Shown here: piece after piece, positions 15,757 to 24,116 of the stretch | Layout of the letters: the number at the start of each line of letters is the position of its first letter | Position numbering within the stretch: the stretch's first letter is position 1 | DNA from: Bacteroidetes bacterium MED-G20 | Lineage (GTDB): Bacteria > Bacteroidota > Bacteroidia > Flavobacteriales_D > Parvicellaceae | Assembly (NCBI GenBank): GCA_002457645.1 | Contig: NTKH01000005.1 | Span: 1 to 37,037 of the forward strand | DNA length: 37,037 bases | Direction: 5' to 3' | Translations under genes and position numbers: made by a program | Notes under the pieces: generated by a model | Databases searched by the model: none | What the model was told of the DNA's origin: nothing | What the model saw: the letters and a program-made list of their open reading frames with translations, nothing else

Positions 15757-17589
15757 ATGAAAAACTTATTAAGAATAGCGAAAATCACATTACAGTTTAG
15801 AAAATCTCTTTTTTTAAACTTGGGGTTTAACATTCTAGGAATGTTTTTTTCTATATTTTCATTTGCCATGATTATCCCTCTTTTAAGAATCATTTTTAAT
15901 TCTTCGATGGATGTTTTTCAGAAAATGGTTAATTCTTACAATGGAATTTTTAGTTGGTCAAAAGAAGGAATTGTAGATTTTGTTAATTTTAGTCTTGCTC
16001 AGTATGCTATAACCAATGGTAGGTATTCCACACTTATTCTTATATGTGGATTTTTGGTGGTGATGGTGTTTTTAAAAAATACTTTTACTTTTTTAAGTAC
16101 CTTTTTTCTTTCTGATCTAGTTCAGTCCTCCATTAAAAGTTTAAGAGAGTTGATGTATCAAAAAGTATTAATACTTCCATTAAAATTTTTTTCTGAGGAA
16201 AAGAAAGGGGATTTACTATCAATGTTTTCAGCTGACTTAAAAGAAGTTGAACTATCTATAAAAGCCACTACTAATGCAATTTTTAAAGATCCTTTTTATG
16301 TATTGGGATATTTTTTAACCCTTTTCGTTATTAGTTTTAAGTTAACTATTTTCATTGTCTTATTCTTACCTTTTGCTGGTTTTATTATATCAAAAATCAG
16401 TAATGGACTTAGAAAAAGATCTCAAAAAGGCCAAGAAAACCTAGGTAGTATTTTATCCCTAACTGAAGAAACTTTATTTGGACTAAGAATTATTAAAAGT
16501 TTCAATGCTCAAAAATTTATGAAAAAAAGATTTAACGATAAGAGTTATTCTTTGTATAACTTAATGTTAGGAATTAATCGACGTGTTTATTTAGCTTCTC
16601 CAGTTAGTGAATTTTTGGGAGTTTTAGCGACCTCAGGAGTGTTACTTTATGGTGGAAATTTAGTTTTTAAAGGAGAAATACAACCCGATGTATTTATTGG
16701 TTATTTAATTTTATTTTCTCAACTTATAAGTCCTTTTAAATCCATTTCTAAAGCCATATATGACTCATCACAAGGAATTGCAGCACTTGAAAGAATTGAA
16801 AAAATTACTTTGGAGAAAACAATGATTTCAGATATTGAATCAAATGAAGAAAAATTCATTTTTTCAAAAGAAGTAAGTTTTAATAAAGTCTCCTTTAAAT
16901 ATGATAAAGATGATGTTCTTAATAATATTTCTTTTAAAATTAGTAAAGGGGAAACTGTTGCAATTGTTGGACATTCTGGAGCAGGTAAATCAACAATAGC
17001 AGATTTATTAATACGTTACTATGACGTCCAATCAGGATCCATCAAAATTGATAATAAAAATATTCAAGAATTAAGCTTAAATCAACTAAGGGATTTAATG
17101 GGAGTTGTAACACAAGAATCTATATTGTTTAATGACTCTGTTATCAATAATATAGGCCTGGGACTTAAAGAAATTGACCATAATCAAGCAATTAAATCTT
17201 CCAAAATGGCTAATGCACACGATTTTATTGAAAATATGGAAAAAAAATACCATACTCAGATTGGTGATGCAGGGAATAAATTATCAGGTGGAGAAAAACA
17301 AAGGTTAAGTATTGCAAGAGCTATTTATAAAAATCCTGAAATCTTAATTTTAGATGAAGCAACTTCCTCTCTAGATACTAAATCTGAAAAATCAGTTCAA
17401 CAAGCATTGGATAGATTGATGAAGAACAGAACATCTTTAGTCATTGCTCATAGACTTTCTACCATTCAAAATGCAGATAAAATAATTGTATTGGATAAAG
17501 GAAAAATTGTTGAAATGGGGAGCCATAAAGAACTGATTGAAAAAAATAATTTTTATAAAAACTTTATTGACATGCAATCTTTTAGCTAA
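15757..17589 (+). CDS. ABC transporter, fused permease and ATPase (MsbA-like exporter)
   Basis: Half-transporter of 610 aa that should dimerise as a type IV exporter. Residues 1-340 form the membrane domain with about six spans. The nucleotide-binding domain has Walker A GHSGAGKS (405-412), Q-loop TQES (452-455), signature LSGGE (509-513), Walker B ILILDE (529-534) and the switch His565 in IAHRLST, so ATP hydrolysis should be intact. Lipid A flippase activity (MsbA) is plausible because Gram-negative cells need one, but multidrug or other lipid export cannot be excluded. Its TAA overlaps the ATG of rsmA by one base. Confidence 0.9.
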   Translation: MKNLLRIAKITLQFRKSLFLNLGFNILGMFFSIFSFAMIIPLLRIIFNSSMDVFQKMVNSYNGIFSWSKEGIVDFVNFSLAQYAITNGRYSTLILICGFLVVMVFLKNTFTFLSTFFLSDLVQSSIKSLRELMYQKVLILPLKFFSEEKKGDLLSMFSADLKEVELSIKATTNAIFKDPFYVLGYFLTLFVISFKLTIFIVLFLPFAGFIISKISNGLRKRSQKGQENLGSILSLTEETLFGLRIIKSFNAQKFMKKRFNDKSYSLYNLMLGINRRVYLASPVSEFLGVLATSGVLLYGGNLVFKGEIQPDVFIGYLILFSQLISPFKSISKAIYDSSQGIAALERIEKITLEKTMISDIESNEEKFIFSKEVSFNKVSFKYDKDDVLNNISFKISKGETVAIVGHSGAGKSTIADLLIRYYDVQSGSIKIDNKNIQELSLNQLRDLMGVVTQESILFNDSVINNIGLGLKEIDHNQAIKSSKMANAHDFIENMEKKYHTQIGDAGNKLSGGEKQRLSIARAIYKNPEILILDEATSSLDTKSEKSVQQALDRLMKNRTSLVIAHRLSTIQNADKIIVLDKGKIVEMGSHKELIEKNNFYKNFIDMQSFS

Positions 17590-18353
17590 TGTATGTGAAA
17601 CCAAAAAAATATCTTGGTCAACATTTTTTATTAAATGATTCTATAAGTCAAAGGATTTCTGCTTCTTTATGTATTGAAAAAAATCATAATTTAATTGAAA
17701 TAGGACCAGGAACTGGCGCATTAACCAAGTTTTTGTTACAAGAAAAAATAAACTTAGTTACATTCGAAATTGACCAAGAATCTATTGAATATTTAAATCT
17801 CAATTTTCCAAATTTAAAAGTATATAACCAAGATATTTTAAATGTTAACTGGGCTACATTATTCAATAATAATTTTTCTGTAACTGGAAATTTTCCTTAT
17901 AATATTTCATCTCAAATTTTATTTAAAATATATGAAAATAGAGATAGAGTAGATAAAATGGTGGGAATGTTTCAAAAAGAGGTGGCTGAAAGGTTGTGCT
18001 CTGGACCAGGAACTAAAAAATATGGAATTCTTTCGGTTTTAATTCAAGCATTTTATAATGTTAATTACCTTTTTACTGTTAATGAAGATGCATTTGATCC
18101 TCCACCAAAAGTTAAATCTGGAGTCGTAAAAATTAAAAGAAATAATATTAAGAAATTAGACTGTGATGAAAAACTTTTTTTCAGAGTGGTGAAAGCTGTC
18201 TTTAATCAAAGGAGGAAAATGGCCAGAAATTCCTTAAAAGCTATGTTTGGTGATAATAAAATTGATCACTTGTTATTAACCAAAAGACCAGAGCAACTTT
18301 CAGTAAGTGATTTTATTGAACTAACTAAGTTGTTAGAATCCAAAATTAAGTAA
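17589..18353 (+). CDS. rsmA: 16S rRNA (adenine1518-N6/adenine1519-N6) dimethyltransferase
   Basis: Dimethylates two adjacent adenines in the 3' hairpin of 16S rRNA during 30S assembly. It has KKYLGQHFLLN at the start, SAM motif IEIGPGTGAL (36-45), the acidic FEID (59-62) and catalytic NFPYNIS (101-107), then VFNQRRKMARNSLK in the C-terminal domain. Length 254 aa is normal. It shares one base (TAATG) with the ABC exporter gene, so it is probably translationally coupled to it, and precedes mgtE by 57 bp. Confidence 0.96.
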   Translation: MYVKPKKYLGQHFLLNDSISQRISASLCIEKNHNLIEIGPGTGALTKFLLQEKINLVTFEIDQESIEYLNLNFPNLKVYNQDILNVNWATLFNNNFSVTGNFPYNISSQILFKIYENRDRVDKMVGMFQKEVAERLCSGPGTKKYGILSVLIQAFYNVNYLFTVNEDAFDPPPKVKSGVVKIKRNNIKKLDCDEKLFFRVVKAVFNQRRKMARNSLKAMFGDNKIDHLLLTKRPEQLSVSDFIELTKLLESKIK

Positions 18354-18410
18354 GGATATTCCAGCTAATAATTCCTATTTTAGCGTAGATTAATTCTCAA
18401 CACTTTTGTA

Positions 18411-19760
18411 ATGCAATTTGAATTAACTAAGGAATTTATAGACCAAATAATTTTAGCTCTTGAAAAAGAAGATAGTGGATATATAGTTGAAGCCATAAAT
18501 CCGTTACACCCTGCTGATATAGCTGAAATATTGGAAATTATTAATCTTACTCAAGCTCAATTTTTATATCAATTATTGGACGAAAAGTTAGCATCAGAAG
18601 TCTTAGTTGAAATTGAAGAAGATACTAGAGAACAGTTCTTGGAATCTTTTTCTCCAAAAGAAATTGCAGAGTCTGTCGAAAAGATGGATGCTGATGATGC
18701 TACAGATATTATTCAAGATTTACCAGAAGAAATACGAGAAGAAGTTTTAGAAGCATTGCAAGACGAAGATCATTCTTCAGATATTTCAATGCTGATGAAT
18801 TATGATGAAAACAGTGCTGGGGGAATAATGGATACTGAATTTATTTCTGCGAACTGGAATTGGACTGTCAAAAATGCTTTAAAAAAACTAAGAGAGCAGG
18901 TAGAAAATGTAGATCAAGTTTACACAATTTATGTAGTTGATTCTTCAAAAAAATTTAAGGGTATTCTTTCTTTAAAAAGGTTTTTGTATGCATCGGACGA
19001 TACCCTGATAAAGGATATTTATAGAAAAGATTCTATTACAGTTTTTGACAACGAAGAAGCAGAATTAGTGGCCTCTAAAATGGAAAAATATGACCTTGTT
19101 GTAATTCCGGTTGTAGATGAAAATAAGATTCTTTTAGGAAGAATAACTATAGATGATGCTTTAGATGTTATTAAAGAAGAAGCAGAAAAAGATTACCAAA
19201 TGGCCAGTGGTATTTCTGAAAAAATTGAACCTTCTGATTCTTTATTTGTAATTAGTAGAGCCAGACTTCCTTGGTTATTAATTGGAATGGTAGGAGGAAT
19301 TTTAGGTGCATATGTCATTGGCTTTTTTGAAGTTCATTTAAAAGAAAATGCTGTAATGGCCTCATTTATTCCTTTAATATTAGCTATGGGAGGAAATGTA
19401 GGGGTTCAATCATCAGCAATTATTGTTCAATCATTAGCCAATAATACGCTCAACTATGAATCTGTTTTTAAAAAACTTTTTAAAGAGCTACTTGTTGCTT
19501 TATTTAACGGCTTTATATGTGCTTTAATAGCATTAATTTTTTGTTGGTTTACAAGAAGTGATTTTGCTTTAGCTCTTACAATTGGAGTATCTCTAGTAGC
19601 AGTATTTACATATGCAGGGCTTTTTGGAACATTCATTCCTTTAATATTAAATAAATATAAAATAGATCCTGCATTAGCAACAGGACCATTTATTACTACA
19701 ACTAATGATATCATTGGACTTCTTATTTATTTCTTAATTGGAATGGCTCTTTATTTTTAA
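18411..19760 (+). CDS. mgtE: Magnesium transporter MgtE
   Basis: Mg2+ channel/transporter (449 aa) of the inner membrane. It has an N-terminal helical domain rich in acidic residues (1-125: repeated IPLHPADIAE-like and LPEEIREEVLEAL turns), a CBS pair (about 130-255, including IYVVDSSKKFKGIL and VIPVVDENKILLG), and five C-terminal membrane spans with PLILAMGGNVGVQSSAIIVQ and a last helix containing TNDIIGLL, where the pore-lining Asp of MgtE lies. The cytoplasmic N and CBS domains act as the Mg2+ sensor in studied homologues. A sequence CACTTTTG ends 2 bp before the ATG and is one base off the -7 consensus. The next gene starts 2 bp after its stop. Confidence 0.94.
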   Translation: MQFELTKEFIDQIILALEKEDSGYIVEAINPLHPADIAEILEIINLTQAQFLYQLLDEKLASEVLVEIEEDTREQFLESFSPKEIAESVEKMDADDATDIIQDLPEEIREEVLEALQDEDHSSDISMLMNYDENSAGGIMDTEFISANWNWTVKNALKKLREQVENVDQVYTIYVVDSSKKFKGILSLKRFLYASDDTLIKDIYRKDSITVFDNEEAELVASKMEKYDLVVIPVVDENKILLGRITIDDALDVIKEEAEKDYQMASGISEKIEPSDSLFVISRARLPWLLIGMVGGILGAYVIGFFEVHLKENAVMASFIPLILAMGGNVGVQSSAIIVQSLANNTLNYESVFKKLFKELLVALFNGFICALIALIFCWFTRSDFALALTIGVSLVAVFTYAGLFGTFIPLILNKYKIDPALATGPFITTTNDIIGLLIYFLIGMALYF

Positions 19761-19762
19761 CG

Positions 19763-20698
19763 ATGAGAGTTGCTCTGTTAGATGATTTTCACCCTCTTAT
19801 TTCTGAATCATTTTCAAAATGGAATTGGGAATATATGGATTGTAAAGATTGGTCTTTAGAAGACTTTAAAACTAATGCTCACACTTTAGAAGGTATTGTT
19901 ATAAGATCAAAGTTTGCTCTAGATAAGTCACTTTTAAAACTAGCCAACAAACTAAAATTTATTGCAAGACCAGGTTCAGGACTAGAACATATCGACCTTG
20001 AGTATTGTCAGAAAAAAAATATTGAAGTTTTTAGAAGTCCAGAAGGTAATTCTGATGCTTTAGCAGAACATGCATTAGGAATGTTATTGTCTTTAGTGAA
20101 TAATTTGCAAAAAGCAAATGCAGAGGTTAAAAATAATATTTGGAAAAGAGAAGAAAACAGAGGATCAGAACTAAAAGGAAAAGTGATGGGGATAATTGGA
20201 TTTGGCTACATGGGAAGAGCTTTTGCACAGAGACTTAAAGGATTCGGAATGGAAATTATAGCATACGATAAGTATAAGTCTGGATTTAAAACAAAATATG
20301 TTCAAGAAGTAACTTTAAATAAAATATTTGAAAAATCAGACTTTGTAAGTTTACATACCCCCCTAAATAAAGATACTATTGGAATGGTTAATAAAAATTT
20401 TATAGAAAAATTTAAGAAATCATTTGTATTGATTAATACTGCAAGGGGGCAATCTGTTATACTTAAAGATTTAAACGAAGCATTAAAAACTAATAAAATT
20501 TTGGGTGCATGTTTGGATGTTCTTGAGATTGAATTAAAAAACTTTAACTTAAAAAACACTTCAAACAAAAATTTTGAACAACTCAAAAAATTTGAAAATG
20601 TTATTTTAAGTCCACATATTGCTGGATGGACAAAGGAATCTAAAAAAAAAATGGCTTCAATCATTATTGAAAAAATTCATAAAAAATTTATTTTATAA
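19763..20698 (+). CDS. D-isomer-specific 2-hydroxyacid dehydrogenase
   Basis: Cytoplasmic NAD-dependent oxidoreductase (311 aa) of the SerA/LdhA/hydroxypyruvate reductase superfamily. Substrate-domain residues include ARPGSGLEHID (68-78). The Rossmann motif GFGYMG lies at 146-151, with Asp169 ending the second strand (AYDK), which favours NAD. The catalytic trio is Arg228 (NTARGQ), Glu255 (DVLEIE) and His285 (SPHIAGWT). There is no ACT or regulatory domain, so it is shorter than E. coli SerA. 3-Phosphoglycerate, glyoxylate/hydroxypyruvate or another 2-keto acid are all possible. It lies 2 bp after mgtE and 6 bp before the DASS transporter, which could supply or remove an acid substrate (inference). 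Confidence 0.9.
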   Translation: MRVALLDDFHPLISESFSKWNWEYMDCKDWSLEDFKTNAHTLEGIVIRSKFALDKSLLKLANKLKFIARPGSGLEHIDLEYCQKKNIEVFRSPEGNSDALAEHALGMLLSLVNNLQKANAEVKNNIWKREENRGSELKGKVMGIIGFGYMGRAFAQRLKGFGMEIIAYDKYKSGFKTKYVQEVTLNKIFEKSDFVSLHTPLNKDTIGMVNKNFIEKFKKSFVLINTARGQSVILKDLNEALKTNKILGACLDVLEIELKNFNLKNTSNKNFEQLKKFENVILSPHIAGWTKESKKKMASIIIEKIHKKFIL

Positions 20699-20704
20699 TA
20701 CTCC

Positions 20705-22141
20705 ATGACTAAATCAAATATTTATAAATTATTAGGGCCCCTAATCTTCTTTATAATTCTACTGGTAGATACTCCAAGTGGAATGTCTATAGAAGGATTC
20801 CATTTACTTGGAATCATAATTTGGATGGCAGTATGGTGGATAAGCGAGGTAGTTCCAATTGCTGTAACTTCTTTATTACCCATTATACTATTTCCCTCTT
20901 TAAATATTTTAAACATCCAAGATACTGGCGCCAACTATGGTCATAAATATATTTTCTTATTTATAGGTGGTTTTATTCTTGCTAATGCTATTCAAAAATG
21001 GAATTTACATAAAAGAATTGCGCTTAATATTATATTGAAAATTGGCGGAAGTACTGATAAAATCATATTAGGATTTATGTTAGCTACTGGATTTCTATCT
21101 ATGTGGATTTCCAATACCGCCACAACAGTGATGATGTTGCCTATAGCTCTTTCGGTAATCAATCAATTAAAAGATCACCCTGATACAATAGAAAATGAAA
21201 ATAAAGTATTTGGCAAAGCTTTAATGCTTGGGGTTGCCTATAGTGCTTCGGCTGGTGGAATTGCAACTTTAATAGGAACTCCTCCTAATTTAATATTTGC
21301 TGGATTTGTTCAAGAAAACTTTAATATTGAAATATCTTTTTTTCAATGGATGAAAATTGGATTTCCTGTATCAATTATTCTAATGCTATTTATTTGGTGG
21401 TTTCTGACTAAATATGCTTTCAAGCTTAATAAAACTGGGTTTCCAGGTGGAAAAGAAGAAATAAAAAATATTTTATCTAAAATGGGTGGAATTAATAATG
21501 AAGAAAAAAAGATTTTGTTAGTATTCACTTTAACAATTTTGTCATGGATATTTAGAAAAAACACCATCAATTTAATTATTCCCAATTTTGATGATAGTAT
21601 GATTGCTATTTCAAGTGCAATTATATTATTCATTTTACCTTCCAAAAATAAAAAAGAACCCATTATGAAATGGAAAGATGCTTTAACCATCCCGTGGGGA
21701 ATATTATTACTTTTTGGTGGTGGGTTATCTATAGCAAAAGGGTTTCAAGCAACAGGATTAGATCATTGGATTGGAGATCAATTATCTTTCGTAACTTTTT
21801 CTAGTTCACTATTAGTAATTCTTTTAATAATTGCTGGAGTCAATTTTTTGACTGAAATGACCTCTAATATGGCGACAACGGCAATGCTTCTCCCTGTAAT
21901 GATTCCCATTGCAAATATTATGCAGATAAACCCTTTTTTACTTCTCGTTGGCACTACTCTTGCAGCTTCATGTGCATTCATGTTACCTGTTGCAACGCCC
22001 CCAAATGCAGTAGTATTTGGCTCTAAACTATTGAAAATATCTGATATGGTTAAAGCGGGAATATTGATAAATATATTCTCCATTATTATAATTTTAATAA
22101 TGGTCTATTTTGGTATGCCCATTATTTGGAGTCTTATTTAG
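20705..22141 (+). CDS. SLC13/DASS family anion:sodium symporter
   Basis: Inner-membrane transporter (478 aa) for di- or tricarboxylates, or sulfate in some members. About 11 hydrophobic spans are seen. Two inverted halves each carry the substrate/sodium motif: SNTATT at 136-141 followed by MMLPI, and SNMATT at 387-392 followed by AMLLPV. The third position is Met in the second copy, a site that is also variable in animal SLC13 proteins (SNVATT). GTPPNLIFAG (191-200) and ATPPNAVVFG (430-439) are the matching PPN loops. It is last in the plus-strand group beginning at the ABC exporter and converges on the beta-helix gene with a 5-bp gap. Confidence 0.92.
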   Translation: MTKSNIYKLLGPLIFFIILLVDTPSGMSIEGFHLLGIIIWMAVWWISEVVPIAVTSLLPIILFPSLNILNIQDTGANYGHKYIFLFIGGFILANAIQKWNLHKRIALNIILKIGGSTDKIILGFMLATGFLSMWISNTATTVMMLPIALSVINQLKDHPDTIENENKVFGKALMLGVAYSASAGGIATLIGTPPNLIFAGFVQENFNIEISFFQWMKIGFPVSIILMLFIWWFLTKYAFKLNKTGFPGGKEEIKNILSKMGGINNEEKKILLVFTLTILSWIFRKNTINLIIPNFDDSMIAISSAIILFILPSKNKKEPIMKWKDALTIPWGILLLFGGGLSIAKGFQATGLDHWIGDQLSFVTFSSSLLVILLIIAGVNFLTEMTSNMATTAMLLPVMIPIANIMQINPFLLLVGTTLAASCAFMLPVATPPNAVVFGSKLLKISDMVKAGILINIFSIIIILIMVYFGMPIIWSLI

Positions 22142-22146
22142 GTTCT

Positions 22147-24051
22147 TTACAATCTAACAACTTTAAGATTCTCCATTTTTCCATTAATATTAATTCTTAA
22201 GATATAAATTCCTTTTTTAAACTCTTTAAGCGAAATAAGTGCTCCATTTTGTTTTGAAATTTTATTTCCCTCAAGGTTGAATATTTCAGTTTCTATTTTC
22301 CCATCATAGTCTTTAATTTTTAAAGTTAAGTTATTAATAGTCATGGTTGGGATAGCCTTTATTTTAAGACTTTTTATTGAACTTGAATTATTTAAACTCA
22401 TTAAATTAAAAGCCCCTATACATGGAGGATTATTTTCTGAAACAATATTGCCAAAATAATCTCTTCCACCATTGTTATAAAGGAAATTAGTGGTATCAGA
22501 ACTTCCAGAAATTAATTTTCCAACTCCAATAATCGGACTAACACCCTGCAATTGGTACATGTTAGGATCATTAATCCCAAAAGGAGAAGGATTTAGAAGT
22601 TTAGGATCATTAAAAAATGCGTTGTTTAAGAGGTCTGTATCCAAATTTATTCTTGAAGAATCATAGAATACATTATGGCTTATATTTAAAGTATTTAAGT
22701 TGTTTTGTAAAAGCGTTGGGATTTTCTGACCATTTGTCCCAGTATAAATTATATTATTATATAAGTGTACATCACCAACATTAGGCCAAAAATATATTTC
22801 TGGATTAATACTGTCATTAATGAAAACGGTATTATTATAAATAAAAGTTGCAGTATTTGGACATCTTGGACCCGAACCACAATAATTTGAAATCCAAAAT
22901 ATTTTACCTTTTTTATTCCATGGTGTATTATTTGGATCTAATCTATAGCCGTCGTTAACACTTATATTATATCTATATCCGCAATTGATATTGTCCCCTA
23001 AAATTTCTACAAATCCACCCTCATTATTATAACTATAATTATATTGAAAAACTACATTCTCATTTCCATAATCTATGTGAGCACCATAAGAATCTTGAGG
23101 ACCATGAGCATTCATAAAATAATTATGTTGTGCTATTGCATTTTTACAATCAAATGTCCACATTCCGCTTCCTCTTTTCCACATTCTATTATCTTCACTA
23201 GAACCACAATGATTAAAAAAACAGCCTTGAACTAATATATTTTTGCTTTTGTTTGGTACGAAACCTGAACCACCTGTATCTTGAAAATCACAGTTTAAGA
23301 TGTCAATATCAAAATTTTTAACACTATCAATATTATTTAAGCCAATTGACTTAATCCAAATACCATAATGCCCAGTATGATGAAAATAGCAGTTTGAAAC
23401 TTTAACATCTGAAATAATATTAAATAAGAAGTTTGTAGTATCTGACTGTGTTTCTAATTTTAATCCATATCCTTTATGAACATTCTGAGATAATGTTGGT
23501 GTGGGATATATATTATGAATCTCTAAATTATTGAACCTAAAGCCAGATAAAGAATGAGATGTAGCAACAATTTTAACTCCAAAACGCACATTTTTTCCAG
23601 AACCCCAAGTATTTGAAGCTCCCCCAAAACCAGCTAGTAATTTTGTGTTCCCTAGTGAGTCAAGATGGTTATCTTCATTGTATAGATTAAGATTATTGAT
23701 AGAAATGTATTCATTATTATAAATTAAAATACAAGATTGATATCCATTACCATTAATTGTGGCTTTTCCTGCTCCCCCATAACTATCTACAACAATTGAG
23801 TTATTTGGATCTCCAGAACCTTTTAACCAAAACATACCCTGCCAAATATCTCCAGCTTTAAATAAAATAGAATCTCCTGGTTGGAAAGTAAAAGTATTGA
23901 GTTTGTTAATTGAATTTATTGGAAATTGAGAACTAAGACCAGAATTATTATCGTCACCAGATGAAGTACTTATAAAATAGGAGTTAGCATTGACATTTAG
24001 AACAAGGTAAAGAGTAAATGATAAAAGAAAAATATGTTTAGAAAAAATCAA
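22147..24051 (-). CDS. Secreted right-handed beta-helix protein with type IX sorting domain
   Basis: 634-aa exported protein. Residues 1-22 form a signal peptide (hydrophobic IFLLSFTLYLVL, ending VNA). Next comes the YFISTSSGDDNNSGLS... start typical of pectate-lyase-like beta-helix proteins. Residues 90-430 have repeated short Asn-rich strands (ISINNLNLYN, FDIDILNCDF, NILVQGCFF, AIAQHNYF, VFQYNYSYNN, ATFIYNNTVF, VHLYNNIIYT), which would stack as a right-handed helix. The last 80 residues (SLKIKAIPTM... KGIYILRININGKMENLKVVRL in outline) match a type A C-terminal sorting domain used by the T9SS. Members include polysaccharide lyases and adhesins; the active site cannot be assigned. It follows secA by 65 bp. 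Confidence 0.85.
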   Translation of the reverse strand: MIFSKHIFLLSFTLYLVLNVNANSYFISTSSGDDNNSGLSSQFPINSINKLNTFTFQPGDSILFKAGDIWQGMFWLKGSGDPNNSIVVDSYGGAGKATINGNGYQSCILIYNNEYISINNLNLYNEDNHLDSLGNTKLLAGFGGASNTWGSGKNVRFGVKIVATSHSLSGFRFNNLEIHNIYPTPTLSQNVHKGYGLKLETQSDTTNFLFNIISDVKVSNCYFHHTGHYGIWIKSIGLNNIDSVKNFDIDILNCDFQDTGGSGFVPNKSKNILVQGCFFNHCGSSEDNRMWKRGSGMWTFDCKNAIAQHNYFMNAHGPQDSYGAHIDYGNENVVFQYNYSYNNEGGFVEILGDNINCGYRYNISVNDGYRLDPNNTPWNKKGKIFWISNYCGSGPRCPNTATFIYNNTVFINDSINPEIYFWPNVGDVHLYNNIIYTGTNGQKIPTLLQNNLNTLNISHNVFYDSSRINLDTDLLNNAFFNDPKLLNPSPFGINDPNMYQLQGVSPIIGVGKLISGSSDTTNFLYNNGGRDYFGNIVSENNPPCIGAFNLMSLNNSSSIKSLKIKAIPTMTINNLTLKIKDYDGKIETEIFNLEGNKISKQNGALISLKEFKKGIYILRININGKMENLKVVRL

Positions 24052-24116
24052 TTTAATTTGTAAATTTTATTTAACCCCATCTTTATTAATTCTTAATATT
24101 TACAATTTAGTAGTTA

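Noticed and set aside
20302-22083. Minus-strand frames of 70-120 residues opposite the dehydrogenase and DASS genes
   Set aside because: Shadows of strongly supported plus-strand genes; hydrophobic character arises from complementing membrane-protein codons.
20705-22141. Met in the second SNT motif of the DASS transporter as a loss-of-function sign
   Set aside because: The third position of this motif is also variable in functional SLC13 proteins (SNV in animal members), so it is not strong evidence of inactivity.
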